DNA of 7,164 nt from an uncultured Eubacteriales bacterium (GCA_900321145.1 ONVB01000143.1:1-7164), one strand, 5' to 3'; shown: positions 1-6,427, numbered from the stretch's first letter. A program made the numbers and translations. Notes: generated by a model not told the origin, from the sequence alone.

Positions 1-785
1 CATCCGCCGAGGTTTTCCCAGGTATCCGTGCGAAGCCTGCAGAGCAAAGCCATCTTTCCGTATTTTTTGAATTCCGAAAGAGCTGTATGCTTATCGAAAT
101 CCCATTTGAATCTTCCCCCGTCTATTATGATCCCGCCGATAGAGTTGCCGGTTCCGTTAATATATTTTGAGGTTGAGTGAATAACTATATCAGCCCCAAG
201 CTTAAGAGGTCTGGCTATATAAGGCGTAGCCGTTGTCGAATCGACGATAAGCGGTATACCGGCTTCATGTGCCGCTTCGGACACTTCGGATATGTTCAAC
301 ACCGTCAGCGAAGGATTGCTTATCAGCTCGCCGAAGACAACCCTTGTCCTGTCTGTTATAAGCTCTTTTAAGCTGTCCTTTGTCAGTTTATCCGCAAATA
401 CCGTATGTATTCCGAGCTTTTCAAGGTCGCGAAGCAGATCTATGGTTCCACCGTACAGACCGCTTCCCGCTATTATCTCATCTCCGCTCTCACAGACCGA
501 GAGAAGTGCCGCGGTTATCGCTGCCATACCACTGCTGCAGCATACCGCACCAGCACCGCCCTCAAGCTCATTTATCTTTGTTTCAAGAGCAGCTATGGTC
601 GGATTACCGATCCTTGTGTAGGCATATCCCATACTCTTATGGGCAAATACCTTCTCAAGCTCCTCCATGGTTTCATACTGAAATGCCGTCACCTGAGATA
701 TAGGCGGCAGCAGCTCTCTCTGGCCGTAGCCTGATGATGTTTTTCCGTGTAAAAGCTTTGTATCAAAGCCGTTTGTTTTATCCAT
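1..785 (-). CDS. metY: O-acetylhomoserine sulfhydrylase-type PLP enzyme, C-terminus cut off by the window
   Basis: I translated 261 complete codons. The protein belongs to the Cys/Met-metabolism PLP family (fold type I). Visible motifs are YTRIGNPT at residues 56-63 (phosphate contact from the neighbouring subunit), the glycine-rich CSSGMAA near 83-89, Asp182 (cofactor ring nitrogen), and the PLP lysine Lys207 in STSKY. The Asp-to-Lys spacing of 25 is normal for the family. The GGIIIDGGRFKW stretch just after the lysine is typical of O-acetylhomoserine sulfhydrylases, which make homocysteine from O-acetylhomoserine and sulfide. Cystathionine or methionine gamma-lyase is less likely. Family members are usually about 425 residues, so roughly 160 are missing on the left. 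The ATG at 785 follows a GAGGT site (801-797) that overlaps the stop codon of the upstream Rrf2 gene, so the two are co-transcribed and probably translationally coupled. DSTTATP replaces the more usual DNTxATP. Confidence 0.86.
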   Translation of the reverse strand, partial: MDKTNGFDTKLLHGKTSSGYGQRELLPPISQVTAFQYETMEELEKVFAHKSMGYAYTRIGNPTIAALETKINELEGGAGAVCCSSGMAAITAALLSVCESGDEIIAGSGLYGGTIDLLRDLEKLGIHTVFADKLTKDSLKELITDRTRVVFGELISNPSLTVLNISEVSEAAHEAGIPLIVDSTTATPYIARPLKLGADIVIHSTSKYINGTGNSIGGIIIDGGRFKWDFDKHTALSEFKKYGKMALLCRLRTDTWENLGG

Positions 786-799
786 TTTCCGTTCTTACC

Positions 800-1240
800 T
801 CAGATCACATACATATCCCAGCCGTCGGGTGCGTTTCCCTTGCACTCTTCAACGAACTTGTCAAGTGTCAGGCTTTCAGTGTATTTCTTCAGCTGGAAAT
901 TGATCTTTCCCCAAAAACAATCATTTATTACCGGTCCCAATCCGTCCTCTATACCCTCGTCATCCATCTCTGCAAGAATGCTGTTGTCAAGAGCATCGAG
1001 TACATCCGACAGCTTGATCTCTTCAAGCGCCCGCGAAAGGATATATCCGCCTTTGAGGCCTTTTCGTGCCTTTATAAAGCCTGCCTGCCTCAGCAATAAC
1101 AGGATATGCTCAAGGTATTTATGCGAGATATTCTGCCGGGCTGCTATATCCGGTGCCGATACACTCAGACCGTTTTCGCAGTATATAGCAATATCCGTCA
1201 ACGCTATAAGACCGTATTCAACTCTGGTTGACACTTTCAT
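800..1240 (-). CDS. Rrf2-family transcriptional regulator, possibly CymR-like
   Basis: This is a 146-residue cytoplasmic DNA-binding protein. The N-terminus MKVSTRVEYGLIAL, a helix-turn-helix at about 27-52 (SAPDIAARQNISHKYLEHIL) and the wing RKGLKGGY (59-66) are the hallmarks of Rrf2. Cysteines are only at 21, 108 and 133. The closely spaced three-cysteine iron-sulfur cluster site of IscR and RsrR types is absent, which favours the cluster-free CymR branch. From memory, the C-terminal DMYVI resembles the YMFYI end of Bacillus CymR. CymR represses sulfur-assimilation genes together with cysteine synthase, and the gene directly downstream is a sulfhydrylase, so control of sulfur amino-acid supply is a reasonable inference. 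An in-frame ATG at 1303 would add 21 residues, but it lies within the promoter's -10 box. The ATG at 1240 is preceded by GGGGAGG at 8 bases and matches family length. Autoregulation is likely but unproven. Confidence 0.88.
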   Translation of the reverse strand: MKVSTRVEYGLIALTDIAIYCENGLSVSAPDIAARQNISHKYLEHILLLLRQAGFIKARKGLKGGYILSRALEEIKLSDVLDALDNSILAEMDDEGIEDGLGPVINDCFWGKINFQLKKYTESLTLDKFVEECKGNAPDGWDMYVI

Positions 1241-1281
1241 TGTAATTCCTCCCCGGGATTCAAGATCACTTGTTACTTCAT

Positions 1282-1293
1282 ACTTAATTAAAA
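1282..1293 (-). promoter_or_regulatory. possible operator at the Rrf2 transcription start
   Basis: The 12-base word TTTTAATTAAGT (minus strand), containing the 8-base palindrome TTAATTAA, lies about 10 to 21 bases downstream of the -10 box. That is at or just after the expected transcription start, a classic repressor position. The same word recurs exactly at 5255-5266 in the divergent region of the lipoprotein gene. That it is an operator is inference from position and recurrence only. Confidence 0.25.
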
Positions 1294-1302
1294 CATGCGG
1301 CA

Positions 1303-1331
1303 ACTATACCACCATTCGCCTACTATGTCAA
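1303..1331 (-). promoter_or_regulatory. sigma-A promoter of the Rrf2-metY operon
   Basis: On the minus strand, TTGACA (1331-1326) and TATAGT (1308-1303) are separated by exactly 17 bases. This is a near-consensus housekeeping promoter. Transcription should start near 1296, giving a leader of about 55 bases before the Rrf2 ATG at 1240. Confidence 0.85.
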
Positions 1332-1344
1332 TAGGTGTTATAGC

Positions 1345-1374
1345 AAAAAAAGAAACCCTTTTACGAAAGGGCTT
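1345..1374 (-). terminator. intrinsic terminator overlapping the RNase G/E stop codon
   Basis: On the minus strand, AAGCCCTTT (1374-1366) pairs with AAAGGGTTT (1361-1353) through nine pairs, one of them G-T, around a CGTA loop, followed by C and seven T (1351-1345). The hairpin contains the RNase stop codon at 1363-1361. It ends the radical SAM/RNase operon just upstream of the Rrf2 promoter, so the two minus-strand operons are separate units. Confidence 0.85.
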
Positions 1375-2479
1375 CCTGTAAGGATTTTTTTAGTTTTTTT
1401 CTTGTTATCTCAACCAGGCCGAGCCCCGTCATATCAACATAGGTTGCGGGAACCCTGTCCTTTGATAATTCGTATTTCAGACAGTTTATCAGCTGTTCGT
1501 TATGATTCCTGTCCTTCATACTTATAAAGTCAACGATTATCATGCCCGTCAGGTTGCGCAGCCTAAGCTGCCTGCACACCTCAACCGCCGCTTCAAGATT
1601 AACCTTGAGGATAAAGTCTTCACGTTCGCTCGCTCTTATATCTTTTCCGCTGTTTACATCTATGGCGTACAAGGCCTCGGTTCTCTCTATCACCAGAAAA
1701 CCTCCGGACTTAAGATAAGCCCTTTTACCGAGCAGTCTTTCCATAAGAGTGTTCAGATTATAGAACGAAAGCAGACTCATGTTGTCATCCGTATACAGGC
1801 TCACATTGTCAAGAGGTATAAGCTCATCATATACTTCTTTTATATCGGTTACAACCTTAAGATCTCTTTTGCTCTTTAAATCCAAAACACTATTATATAC
1901 AGCCGACTCAACTTTGTAAATACACGAATGCGCTTTTGAATACCCGCTTTGATGAATTATGCCTTCAAGCTCCGTGATCCCTTTGTTTAACTCATCCGAA
2001 AGCTCCGATTCCGACAGCTTCCCGGCCGAGGTCCGGATTATGCCGCCGTATTTTTTTTCGCCGAGCGCCCTTTTAAAGCACTCCTTCAACGCATTTCTTT
2101 TTTCTTCACTCTCAATCTTTTTGGATACTCCGACTCTTCTGTCGGTCGATATTACGGCATACGGTGTCGTGACAGAAAGAATGGTAGTCGCCACAGCCTT
2201 TTTCTTCATATATGAGTCTTTAACTATCTGCACGGTTATAAGCTCACCCTTTTTCGGAGACTTTGAAAACTCCCCGAGATCGACATAAACCGTAACATCC
2301 TTTGAGATATCTGCAAAGACGGCACCTATACCTTCCACTATATTGGTTACAACGGCAACATAGATATTTCCGACAAAAGACTCGTCCTCATATACATCTA
2401 TATCCGCGACCTTTCCGTCCTCGATCAGAAAAGAAAGAAGTCTGCCCTTATATTCGGTTATAGCAAAAATATCCGTCAT
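1361..2479 (-). CDS. rng: short ribonuclease E/G family endoribonuclease lacking the zinc-link
   Basis: This 372-residue cytoplasmic endoribonuclease is predicted to cut single-stranded RNA during rRNA maturation and mRNA decay. An S1-type RNA-binding region spans about 36-103 (GNIYVAVVTNIVEGIGAVF), a 5'-sensor-like GGIIRTSA follows near 146-153, then the DNase I-like catalytic part. The metal ligands are Asp274 in AIDVNSGK and Asp317 in IIVDFISM. Their spacing of 43 equals that of Asp303 and Asp346 in E. coli RNase E, and Asn276 matches Asn305. The protein ends just after GLVEITRKKLKKSL, where longer relatives continue into the CPxC zinc-link and small domain, so it is unusually short. No missing tail is hidden in another frame, because a terminator begins at the stop. 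The ATG at 2479 lies 2 bases after the DUF2344 stop codon, with GGAGAGAG inside that gene, suggesting translational coupling. Confidence 0.9.
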   Translation of the reverse strand: MTDIFAITEYKGRLLSFLIEDGKVADIDVYEDESFVGNIYVAVVTNIVEGIGAVFADISKDVTVYVDLGEFSKSPKKGELITVQIVKDSYMKKKAVATTILSVTTPYAVISTDRRVGVSKKIESEEKRNALKECFKRALGEKKYGGIIRTSAGKLSESELSDELNKGITELEGIIHQSGYSKAHSCIYKVESAVYNSVLDLKSKRDLKVVTDIKEVYDELIPLDNVSLYTDDNMSLLSFYNLNTLMERLLGKRAYLKSGGFLVIERTEALYAIDVNSGKDIRASEREDFILKVNLEAAVEVCRQLRLRNLTGMIIVDFISMKDRNHNEQLINCLKYELSKDRVPATYVDMTGLGLVEITRKKLKKSLQEALS

Positions 2480-2481
2480 CC

Positions 2482-3270
2482 TCAGAATCTCTCTCCCGAA
2501 AGCTTAAGTGATTCAAGCCCCTTAACTCCATCCATATAAGTATCTATCCTGTGTATCCTCTCACAGCCGGTCTCATAGTTCACCTGCAAATAAGTCCCAA
2601 GCCCTGAAAGCACGGCCTCGGGCTTAAGATTGTTCATGCTTCCGGCCGAGAGCAGCATATAGAGTCCTTCCGGCTGTTCAAGCGGAGTCTCTATATCGAT
2701 CCTGTCATTTACAATGCTAAGCTTATCGTCGGGCCGTAACATCCATTTCCTTATATCGCCCGTCCTTGTGTCACACACTCCGAGACCGTATATATACGGT
2801 CTTATGTCCTCTTTCTTTTCACCGGATTTGGTTTTCTTCAATGCAGTCAGGGAATCGGGCAGCTCAAAGCTTTTTGCAATCAGGGCGCTTACGGCTTTGC
2901 AGCTGCTCTGCGGATTATCGTATACTATATAATCCGAGGCAGATACCAAAGCCATGGACGGCTTTGCCTTATCCTCAAGCTTTATTATATCAAGAACTCT
3001 CACCCAATCCGGCATAACAGCATTTATGCTCTTCATCATGTCTACGGTGTTAGTCACAGAATTGAATTCACCGTCGAAGTACTCACCCTCCGAGGTCATA
3101 CCAAGAGGCATAGGGGCCGCAAAGCTTATGATCTGATGGGGCGAAAAGCCCTTTGTATAAGACACATCGAAGCCGGCTCTCTTTATAGCCTTTTGAAAGA
3201 ATCGCATCACGTCGAGATGGCTTATATATCTTAAGGGGCCTGTCTTTGTATATTTAATTCTTAGCTTCAA
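2482..3270 (-). CDS. radical SAM-associated protein, TIGR03936/DUF2344 family, TTG start
   Basis: This is a 262-residue protein of unknown biochemical role. The N-terminal block (about 1-65) with KTGPLRYISHLDVMRFFQKAI, GFSPHQIISFAAP and TSEGEYFD is the signature of the DUF2344 family, which occurs either next to or fused to a particular radical SAM protein. Here the two are separate genes. I place the start at TTG 3270 because GGGGGAGG lies 8 bases upstream and the resulting MKLRIKYTKTG matches the family N-terminus. An in-frame ATG at 3288 would add six residues but has only a poor ribosome site. With the TTG start the gene overlaps the radical SAM reading frame by 17 bases, a tight coupling that implies a matched supply of the two partners. 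No membrane segment or signal peptide is visible. It probably supports the radical SAM enzyme or shares its substrate, which is inference. Confidence 0.85.
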   Translation of the reverse strand: MKLRIKYTKTGPLRYISHLDVMRFFQKAIKRAGFDVSYTKGFSPHQIISFAAPMPLGMTSEGEYFDGEFNSVTNTVDMMKSINAVMPDWVRVLDIIKLEDKAKPSMALVSASDYIVYDNPQSSCKAVSALIAKSFELPDSLTALKKTKSGEKKEDIRPYIYGLGVCDTRTGDIRKWMLRPDDKLSIVNDRIDIETPLEQPEGLYMLLSAGSMNNLKPEAVLSGLGTYLQVNYETGCERIHRIDTYMDGVKGLESLKLSGERF

Positions 3271-5125
3271 AGCACACACCTCCCCCATACCTTGCGGCAC
3301 CGCAGCCCGAACACTTCTCTCTGCAGTTCGGGGTAACGATCCCCTGCTGCGAATTCTTCCACTCTCTTAACAGGAAATCTCTTGACACACCTACATCTAT
3401 ATGATCCCACGGGAATATCTCATCATCGGGACGTGTTCTCTCCGTATAGAAATAAGGATCTATACCGCACTCCTCAAAAGCCTCGTTATATATATCGGGC
3501 TTAAAGAATTCCGACCACGCGTCATATATCGCACCCTTTTTATAAGCGCTGAGGATAACACCTGACAGTCTTCTGTCTCCTCTTGCAAATACACCCTCGA
3601 GTATGGAAATATCCGCATCATGATATATGAATCTTATGCTCTTTTTATTGTGCTGGCGGTTGCAGGCATCCTTTACCGCATATGCTCTTCTCGTGAATTC
3701 CTCAGGTCTTATCATCGGCGCCCACTGAAAGGGCGTAAAGGGCTTTGGTACAAAGTAAGAAGCCGAAGCCGTGATCATGACTCTTCCGTTCCTTTGCTCC
3801 TTGGGCACATTGTCAAAGAAACACTCAGATATACGCTGCGAAAGCTCCGCTATACCGTTTAAGTCCTCTTCCGTCTCGGTCGGCAGTCCGAGCATGAAGT
3901 AAAGCTTCACCTTATCCCAGCCACCCACAAAGGCCTGCCGGCAGCCTTCTAAGATAAAGTCCTCGGTAAGTCCCTTATTTATAACATTTCTAAGTCTCTG
4001 AGTACCCGCCTCGCAGGCAAATGTAAGACTCGACTTCTTTATATCCTGCACCTTGCTCATCACATCAAGTGAAAATGCATCGACTCTTAACGACGGGAGC
4101 GATACATTTACATGATCGTTCTCGCGCATATCTATCAAAAAAGTAAGGAGTTCATCGAGCTTATCGTAATCACTCGATGAAAGCGAGGAAAGATTGATCT
4201 CCTCATAGCCTGTATTCTTGAGCATCTCTACGGCATACTTCTTGAGCATCTCCACATTTTTCTGTCTGGTCGGACGATATATCATCCCGGCCTGGCAGAA
4301 GCGACATCCTCTTATACAGCCTCTCATTATCTCAAGCCCGACTCTGTCCTGAGTGACCTTAAGATAAGGGATGACAGGCTTCATGGGATACGGCGAATTC
4401 TCGAAGTCAAGCACATCCTGCCATATCACCTTGTCCGGAACGCCTTCCCTCACGGGATTTATGCTCTCGACCGTACCGTCAGCCTTATAGCTTACCTCGT
4501 AAAGTGACGGCACATATATACCCGGCAGCTTAGAAGCCTCGAACAAGAAGTCCTCTCTCGACATATCCGAATTCTTATACTCCTTATATATATCAAGCAG
4601 CTGACGATAGGATACCTCTCCCTCGCCCACATATATGATATCAAAGAAATCCGCCACAGGCTCGGGGTTTACCGTACACGGTCCGCCGCCGATAACGATC
4701 GCGTCGCCTTTCTTTCTATCCTTGGCAAAAAGCGGAATGCCGGACAGGTCGATCACCTGCAGGATATTCGTATAACACATTTCATACTGTATCGTGATGC
4801 CGAGCCAATCCATATCACATACCGGAGTCTGCGTCTCGAGGGTAAAGAGCTTTATCTTCTCTTCCCTCAAAACCTTATCAAGATCCGGCCAGGGCGAGAA
4901 CACCCTCTCACAGTAGCAGTCCTCATACCTGTTAAACAGGTCATAGAGGATCTGCAGTCCAAGGTACGACATACCTATCTCATACACATCCGGAAAGCAC
5001 ATGGCTACGCGGACATCGACCGCGTCCACATCCTTCACCGCCATATTCACCTCCTGCCCTATGTACCTGGCAGGCTTTTCTATATTCATTAGTATTCTGT
5101 CGGGTAAAGCTAAATTCAAATCCAA
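3254..5125 (-). CDS. B12-binding-like radical SAM protein, TIGR03960 family
   Basis: This 623-residue cytoplasmic protein is first in its operon. KPARYIGQEVN (17-27) opens an N-terminal Rossmann-like region resembling cobalamin-binding domains, which includes AIVIGGGPCTVNPEP and IIYVGEGE. The cobalamin-ligand motif DxHxxG reads D46-V-Y-E-I-G51, with Tyr in place of His, so cobalamin may not bind in the usual way. The radical SAM centre is C270-IRG-C274-RF-C277, which should hold a 4Fe-4S cluster. The C-terminus carries Cys601, 605, 608 and 618 in CREKCSGCGA, which could bind a second cluster or zinc. The reaction and substrate of this family are, to my knowledge, unknown. The TTG at 5125 is preceded by AGGAGG at 5 bases. 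A second TTG at 5119 is also well spaced, and ATG 5089 would cut into the conserved N-terminus and lacks a ribosome site. Confidence 0.88.
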   Translation of the reverse strand: MDLNLALPDRILMNIEKPARYIGQEVNMAVKDVDAVDVRVAMCFPDVYEIGMSYLGLQILYDLFNRYEDCYCERVFSPWPDLDKVLREEKIKLFTLETQTPVCDMDWLGITIQYEMCYTNILQVIDLSGIPLFAKDRKKGDAIVIGGGPCTVNPEPVADFFDIIYVGEGEVSYRQLLDIYKEYKNSDMSREDFLFEASKLPGIYVPSLYEVSYKADGTVESINPVREGVPDKVIWQDVLDFENSPYPMKPVIPYLKVTQDRVGLEIMRGCIRGCRFCQAGMIYRPTRQKNVEMLKKYAVEMLKNTGYEEINLSSLSSSDYDKLDELLTFLIDMRENDHVNVSLPSLRVDAFSLDVMSKVQDIKKSSLTFACEAGTQRLRNVINKGLTEDFILEGCRQAFVGGWDKVKLYFMLGLPTETEEDLNGIAELSQRISECFFDNVPKEQRNGRVMITASASYFVPKPFTPFQWAPMIRPEEFTRRAYAVKDACNRQHNKKSIRFIYHDADISILEGVFARGDRRLSGVILSAYKKGAIYDAWSEFFKPDIYNEAFEECGIDPYFYTERTRPDDEIFPWDHIDVGVSRDFLLREWKNSQQGIVTPNCREKCSGCGAARYGGGVCFEAKN

Positions 5126-5162
5126 ATAACCCTCCTGTCGCTGTTCTTCTTTTTAATGCAAT

Positions 5163-5191
5163 ATAATACAACAGATTATCGGAAATGTTAA
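5163..5191 (-). promoter_or_regulatory. sigma-A promoter of the radical SAM, DUF2344, RNase operon
   Basis: On the minus strand, TTAACA (5191-5186) and TATTAT (5168-5163) are separated by 17 bases. The start would fall near 5156, leaving a leader of about 30 bases containing the AGGAGG site (5136-5131) ahead of the TTG start. No riboswitch-sized leader exists. Confidence 0.75.
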
Positions 5192-5240
5192 GATAAAACT
5201 GCATTTTGTTTGTCTGAATAATACGCATCTTAGTACACAT

Positions 5241-5261
5241 ATTAAGTACGCGGGACTTAAT
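5241..5261. promoter_or_regulatory. perfect inverted repeat in the divergent control region
   Basis: ATTAAGT (5241-5247) and ACTTAAT (5255-5261) form a perfect 7-base inverted repeat around the GC-rich centre ACGCGGG. The right arm runs into TTAATTAAAA, so 5255-5266 repeats the 12-base word found at the Rrf2 start site. It lies 20 bases upstream of the lipoprotein -35 box and about 50 bases upstream of the -35 box of the opposite operon. A dimeric regulator site is plausible. Which gene it would serve cannot be told. Confidence 0.4.
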
Positions 5262-5281
5262 TAAAATCACCCGTTTGGAGG

Positions 5282-5310
5282 TTGACAAAGTACATAATAG
5301 GGATTATAAG
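5282..5310 (+). promoter_or_regulatory. sigma-A promoter of the lipoprotein gene
   Basis: TTGACA (5282-5287) and TATAAG (5305-5310) are 17 bases apart. Transcription should start near 5317, giving a leader of about 40 bases with GGAGG at 5343-5347. Confidence 0.8.
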
Positions 5311-5355
5311 TATATTTTGGTTTTACAAAGCTTACAAAAAATGGAGGAATGAAGC

Positions 5356-6366
5356 ATGAAAAAGAAAACAATAGCATGTCTTGCTCTTGCTACCGCAATG
5401 TGTGCTGGACTTACCGCATGCGGTGGAAAAGATAAGGAAACTACTACTGCAGCTGCAACCGAGGCTGCTGTTGAGACCACAACAGAGGCTGCAACCGAGG
5501 CACCCGCTGCGGCAGAGACAAAGACATGGGGTGATTTTACAATCGATGTACCGGGAGGATATGAGTTCAAAGGCGGTGATGTATTCGATGAGAATGATAC
5601 AAGATACTTCTCCGTAAAAAAGAACAGCTTTGCTTACTTTGATTTCAAGTCTGAGGACAGCGAGCAGAACATGATGAATCAGTATGATTATAACAAGAAG
5701 ACCTACACCAACGAGCAGACTGATGTTAAGGGTTCTTTTGCCGGTATCGACTGGACAGGCTTCCAGTACAGCGATGGTTTCGGCGGATACGGTTTTGAGC
5801 TTTATGCCACATCAAACGATCACTTTCTCCGCGTCTCATCCGCAGGCTTCAAGTTCGATGACGAGGTCACCAAGAGCGTTCTTGAATCACTCAAGGTAGC
5901 CGCAGGCGGCGCCAAGGAAGAGGCTAAATCAGAGGAAACAACCGAGGCAGCTACCGAGGAAGTTACCGAGGAGACAACGGAAGCAACAACCGAGGAAAAG
6001 GTCGAGTTTGCCGTAACCCTTGATATGAAGGGCGCTACCGCAAACCTCCCCGCAGGCTACACAGAGATAAAGAATGCAGCTCCCACACAGTATGTATTTA
6101 AGAGCGAGGAAACCGGCGGAAAGTATGTATACTCCTGTGCAGACGGCACCAAGGAGGATGCGATGAAAAAGCAGGCAGACTCTCTCGGCGGTGATGTAGA
6201 GCTTCAGGAATTCACCATCTGTGACAGGACCTGGCTCGGCTACTCTCCTTACGACAATGCTTACTGCGTTGCTACTGATACAAACGAGGGGTATTTCCTC
6301 ATAGACATGGATTACGGCACTCTTGAGGATCTCGAGGCAGTGATCAAATATATAGAATTCAAGTAA
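5356..6366 (+). CDS. secreted lipoprotein with two related domains, function unknown
   Basis: This 336-residue protein is predicted to be anchored on the outer face of the membrane. The signal peptide MKKKTIACLALATAMCAG leads to the lipobox LTAC, with Cys22 as the lipidated residue. An Ala/Thr/Glu-rich linker (23-56) follows, then domain A (about 57-182), a second TTEAATEEVTEE-type linker (183-215) and domain B (216-336). A and B look like diverged copies. Both begin with a PxGYE/T pattern (VPGGYEF, LPAGYTEI), both carry a central W-x-G-(F/Y) (DWTGFQYS, TWLGYSPY), and both end in an acidic helix and a short strand (ESLKVA, KYIEFK). I recognise no catalytic motif, and a binding or sensing role is a guess. 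The ATG follows GGAGG at 8 bases. It is a single-gene unit ending at the 6428-6475 terminator. Codons lean to AAG and GAG more than in the minus-strand genes, which may mean high expression (impression, not computed). Confidence 0.85.
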   Translation: MKKKTIACLALATAMCAGLTACGGKDKETTTAAATEAAVETTTEAATEAPAAAETKTWGDFTIDVPGGYEFKGGDVFDENDTRYFSVKKNSFAYFDFKSEDSEQNMMNQYDYNKKTYTNEQTDVKGSFAGIDWTGFQYSDGFGGYGFELYATSNDHFLRVSSAGFKFDDEVTKSVLESLKVAAGGAKEEAKSEETTEAATEEVTEETTEATTEEKVEFAVTLDMKGATANLPAGYTEIKNAAPTQYVFKSEETGGKYVYSCADGTKEDAMKKQADSLGGDVELQEFTICDRTWLGYSPYDNAYCVATDTNEGYFLIDMDYGTLEDLEAVIKYIEFK

Positions 6367-6375
6367 ATTATCGCC

Positions 6376-6424
6376 GCGCTGCCCGTGTGTCACACGTGAC
6401 AAATCACATTACTCGGGCATGCGC
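6376..6424. other. imperfect hairpin with an internal palindrome after the lipoprotein gene
   Basis: GCGCTGCCCG (6376-6385) pairs with CGGGCATGCGC (6414-6424), leaving one bulged T. Its 28-base loop contains the perfect inverted repeat TGTCACACGTGACA (6388-6401). It has no T-run of its own and stands just before the two-way terminator. It may be an mRNA 3'-end stabiliser, a protein site or chance. Confidence 0.45.
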
Positions 6425-6427
6425 AAC

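Noticed and set aside
177..734. Several overlapping plus-strand frames of about 64-109 codons
   Set aside because: All are antisense to the PLP enzyme gene, which runs off the left edge and carries the full set of active-site motifs.
840..1334. A 164-codon plus-strand open frame across the Rrf2 gene
   Set aside because: It is antisense to a clear Rrf2 gene, has no ribosome site, and its Ser/Arg-rich composition is typical of a shadow frame.
2051..2058. A run of eight A on the coding strand of the RNase gene as a slippage or phase-variation site
   Set aside because: It encodes the ordinary Glu-Lys-Lys of GEKKYGG in frame. There is no sign of selection for a switch, and such runs are common in AT-leaning genomes.
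5398..5520. Repeated ACC-GAG/ACA-GAG codons as a DNA tandem repeat
   Set aside because: The units are irregular and reflect the Thr/Glu/Ala linker composition, not a tandem array.
5304..5570. A minus-strand frame rich in Ala, Val and Ser opposite the lipoprotein start
   Set aside because: Its low-complexity composition is the mirror of the Ala/Thr/Glu linker codons. There is no start signal of its own.
5929..6402. A 157-codon minus-strand open frame opposite the lipoprotein gene
   Set aside because: It lies antisense to the acidic linker and domain B, has no family motifs, and overlaps a hairpin. The plus-strand gene has a promoter, ribosome site and signal peptide.
6396..6408. GTGACAAATCAC as a CRP/FNR-type site
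   Set aside because: The half-sites are spaced differently from TGTGA-N6-TCACA, and the site lies downstream of a stop codon between convergent genes with no promoter nearby.
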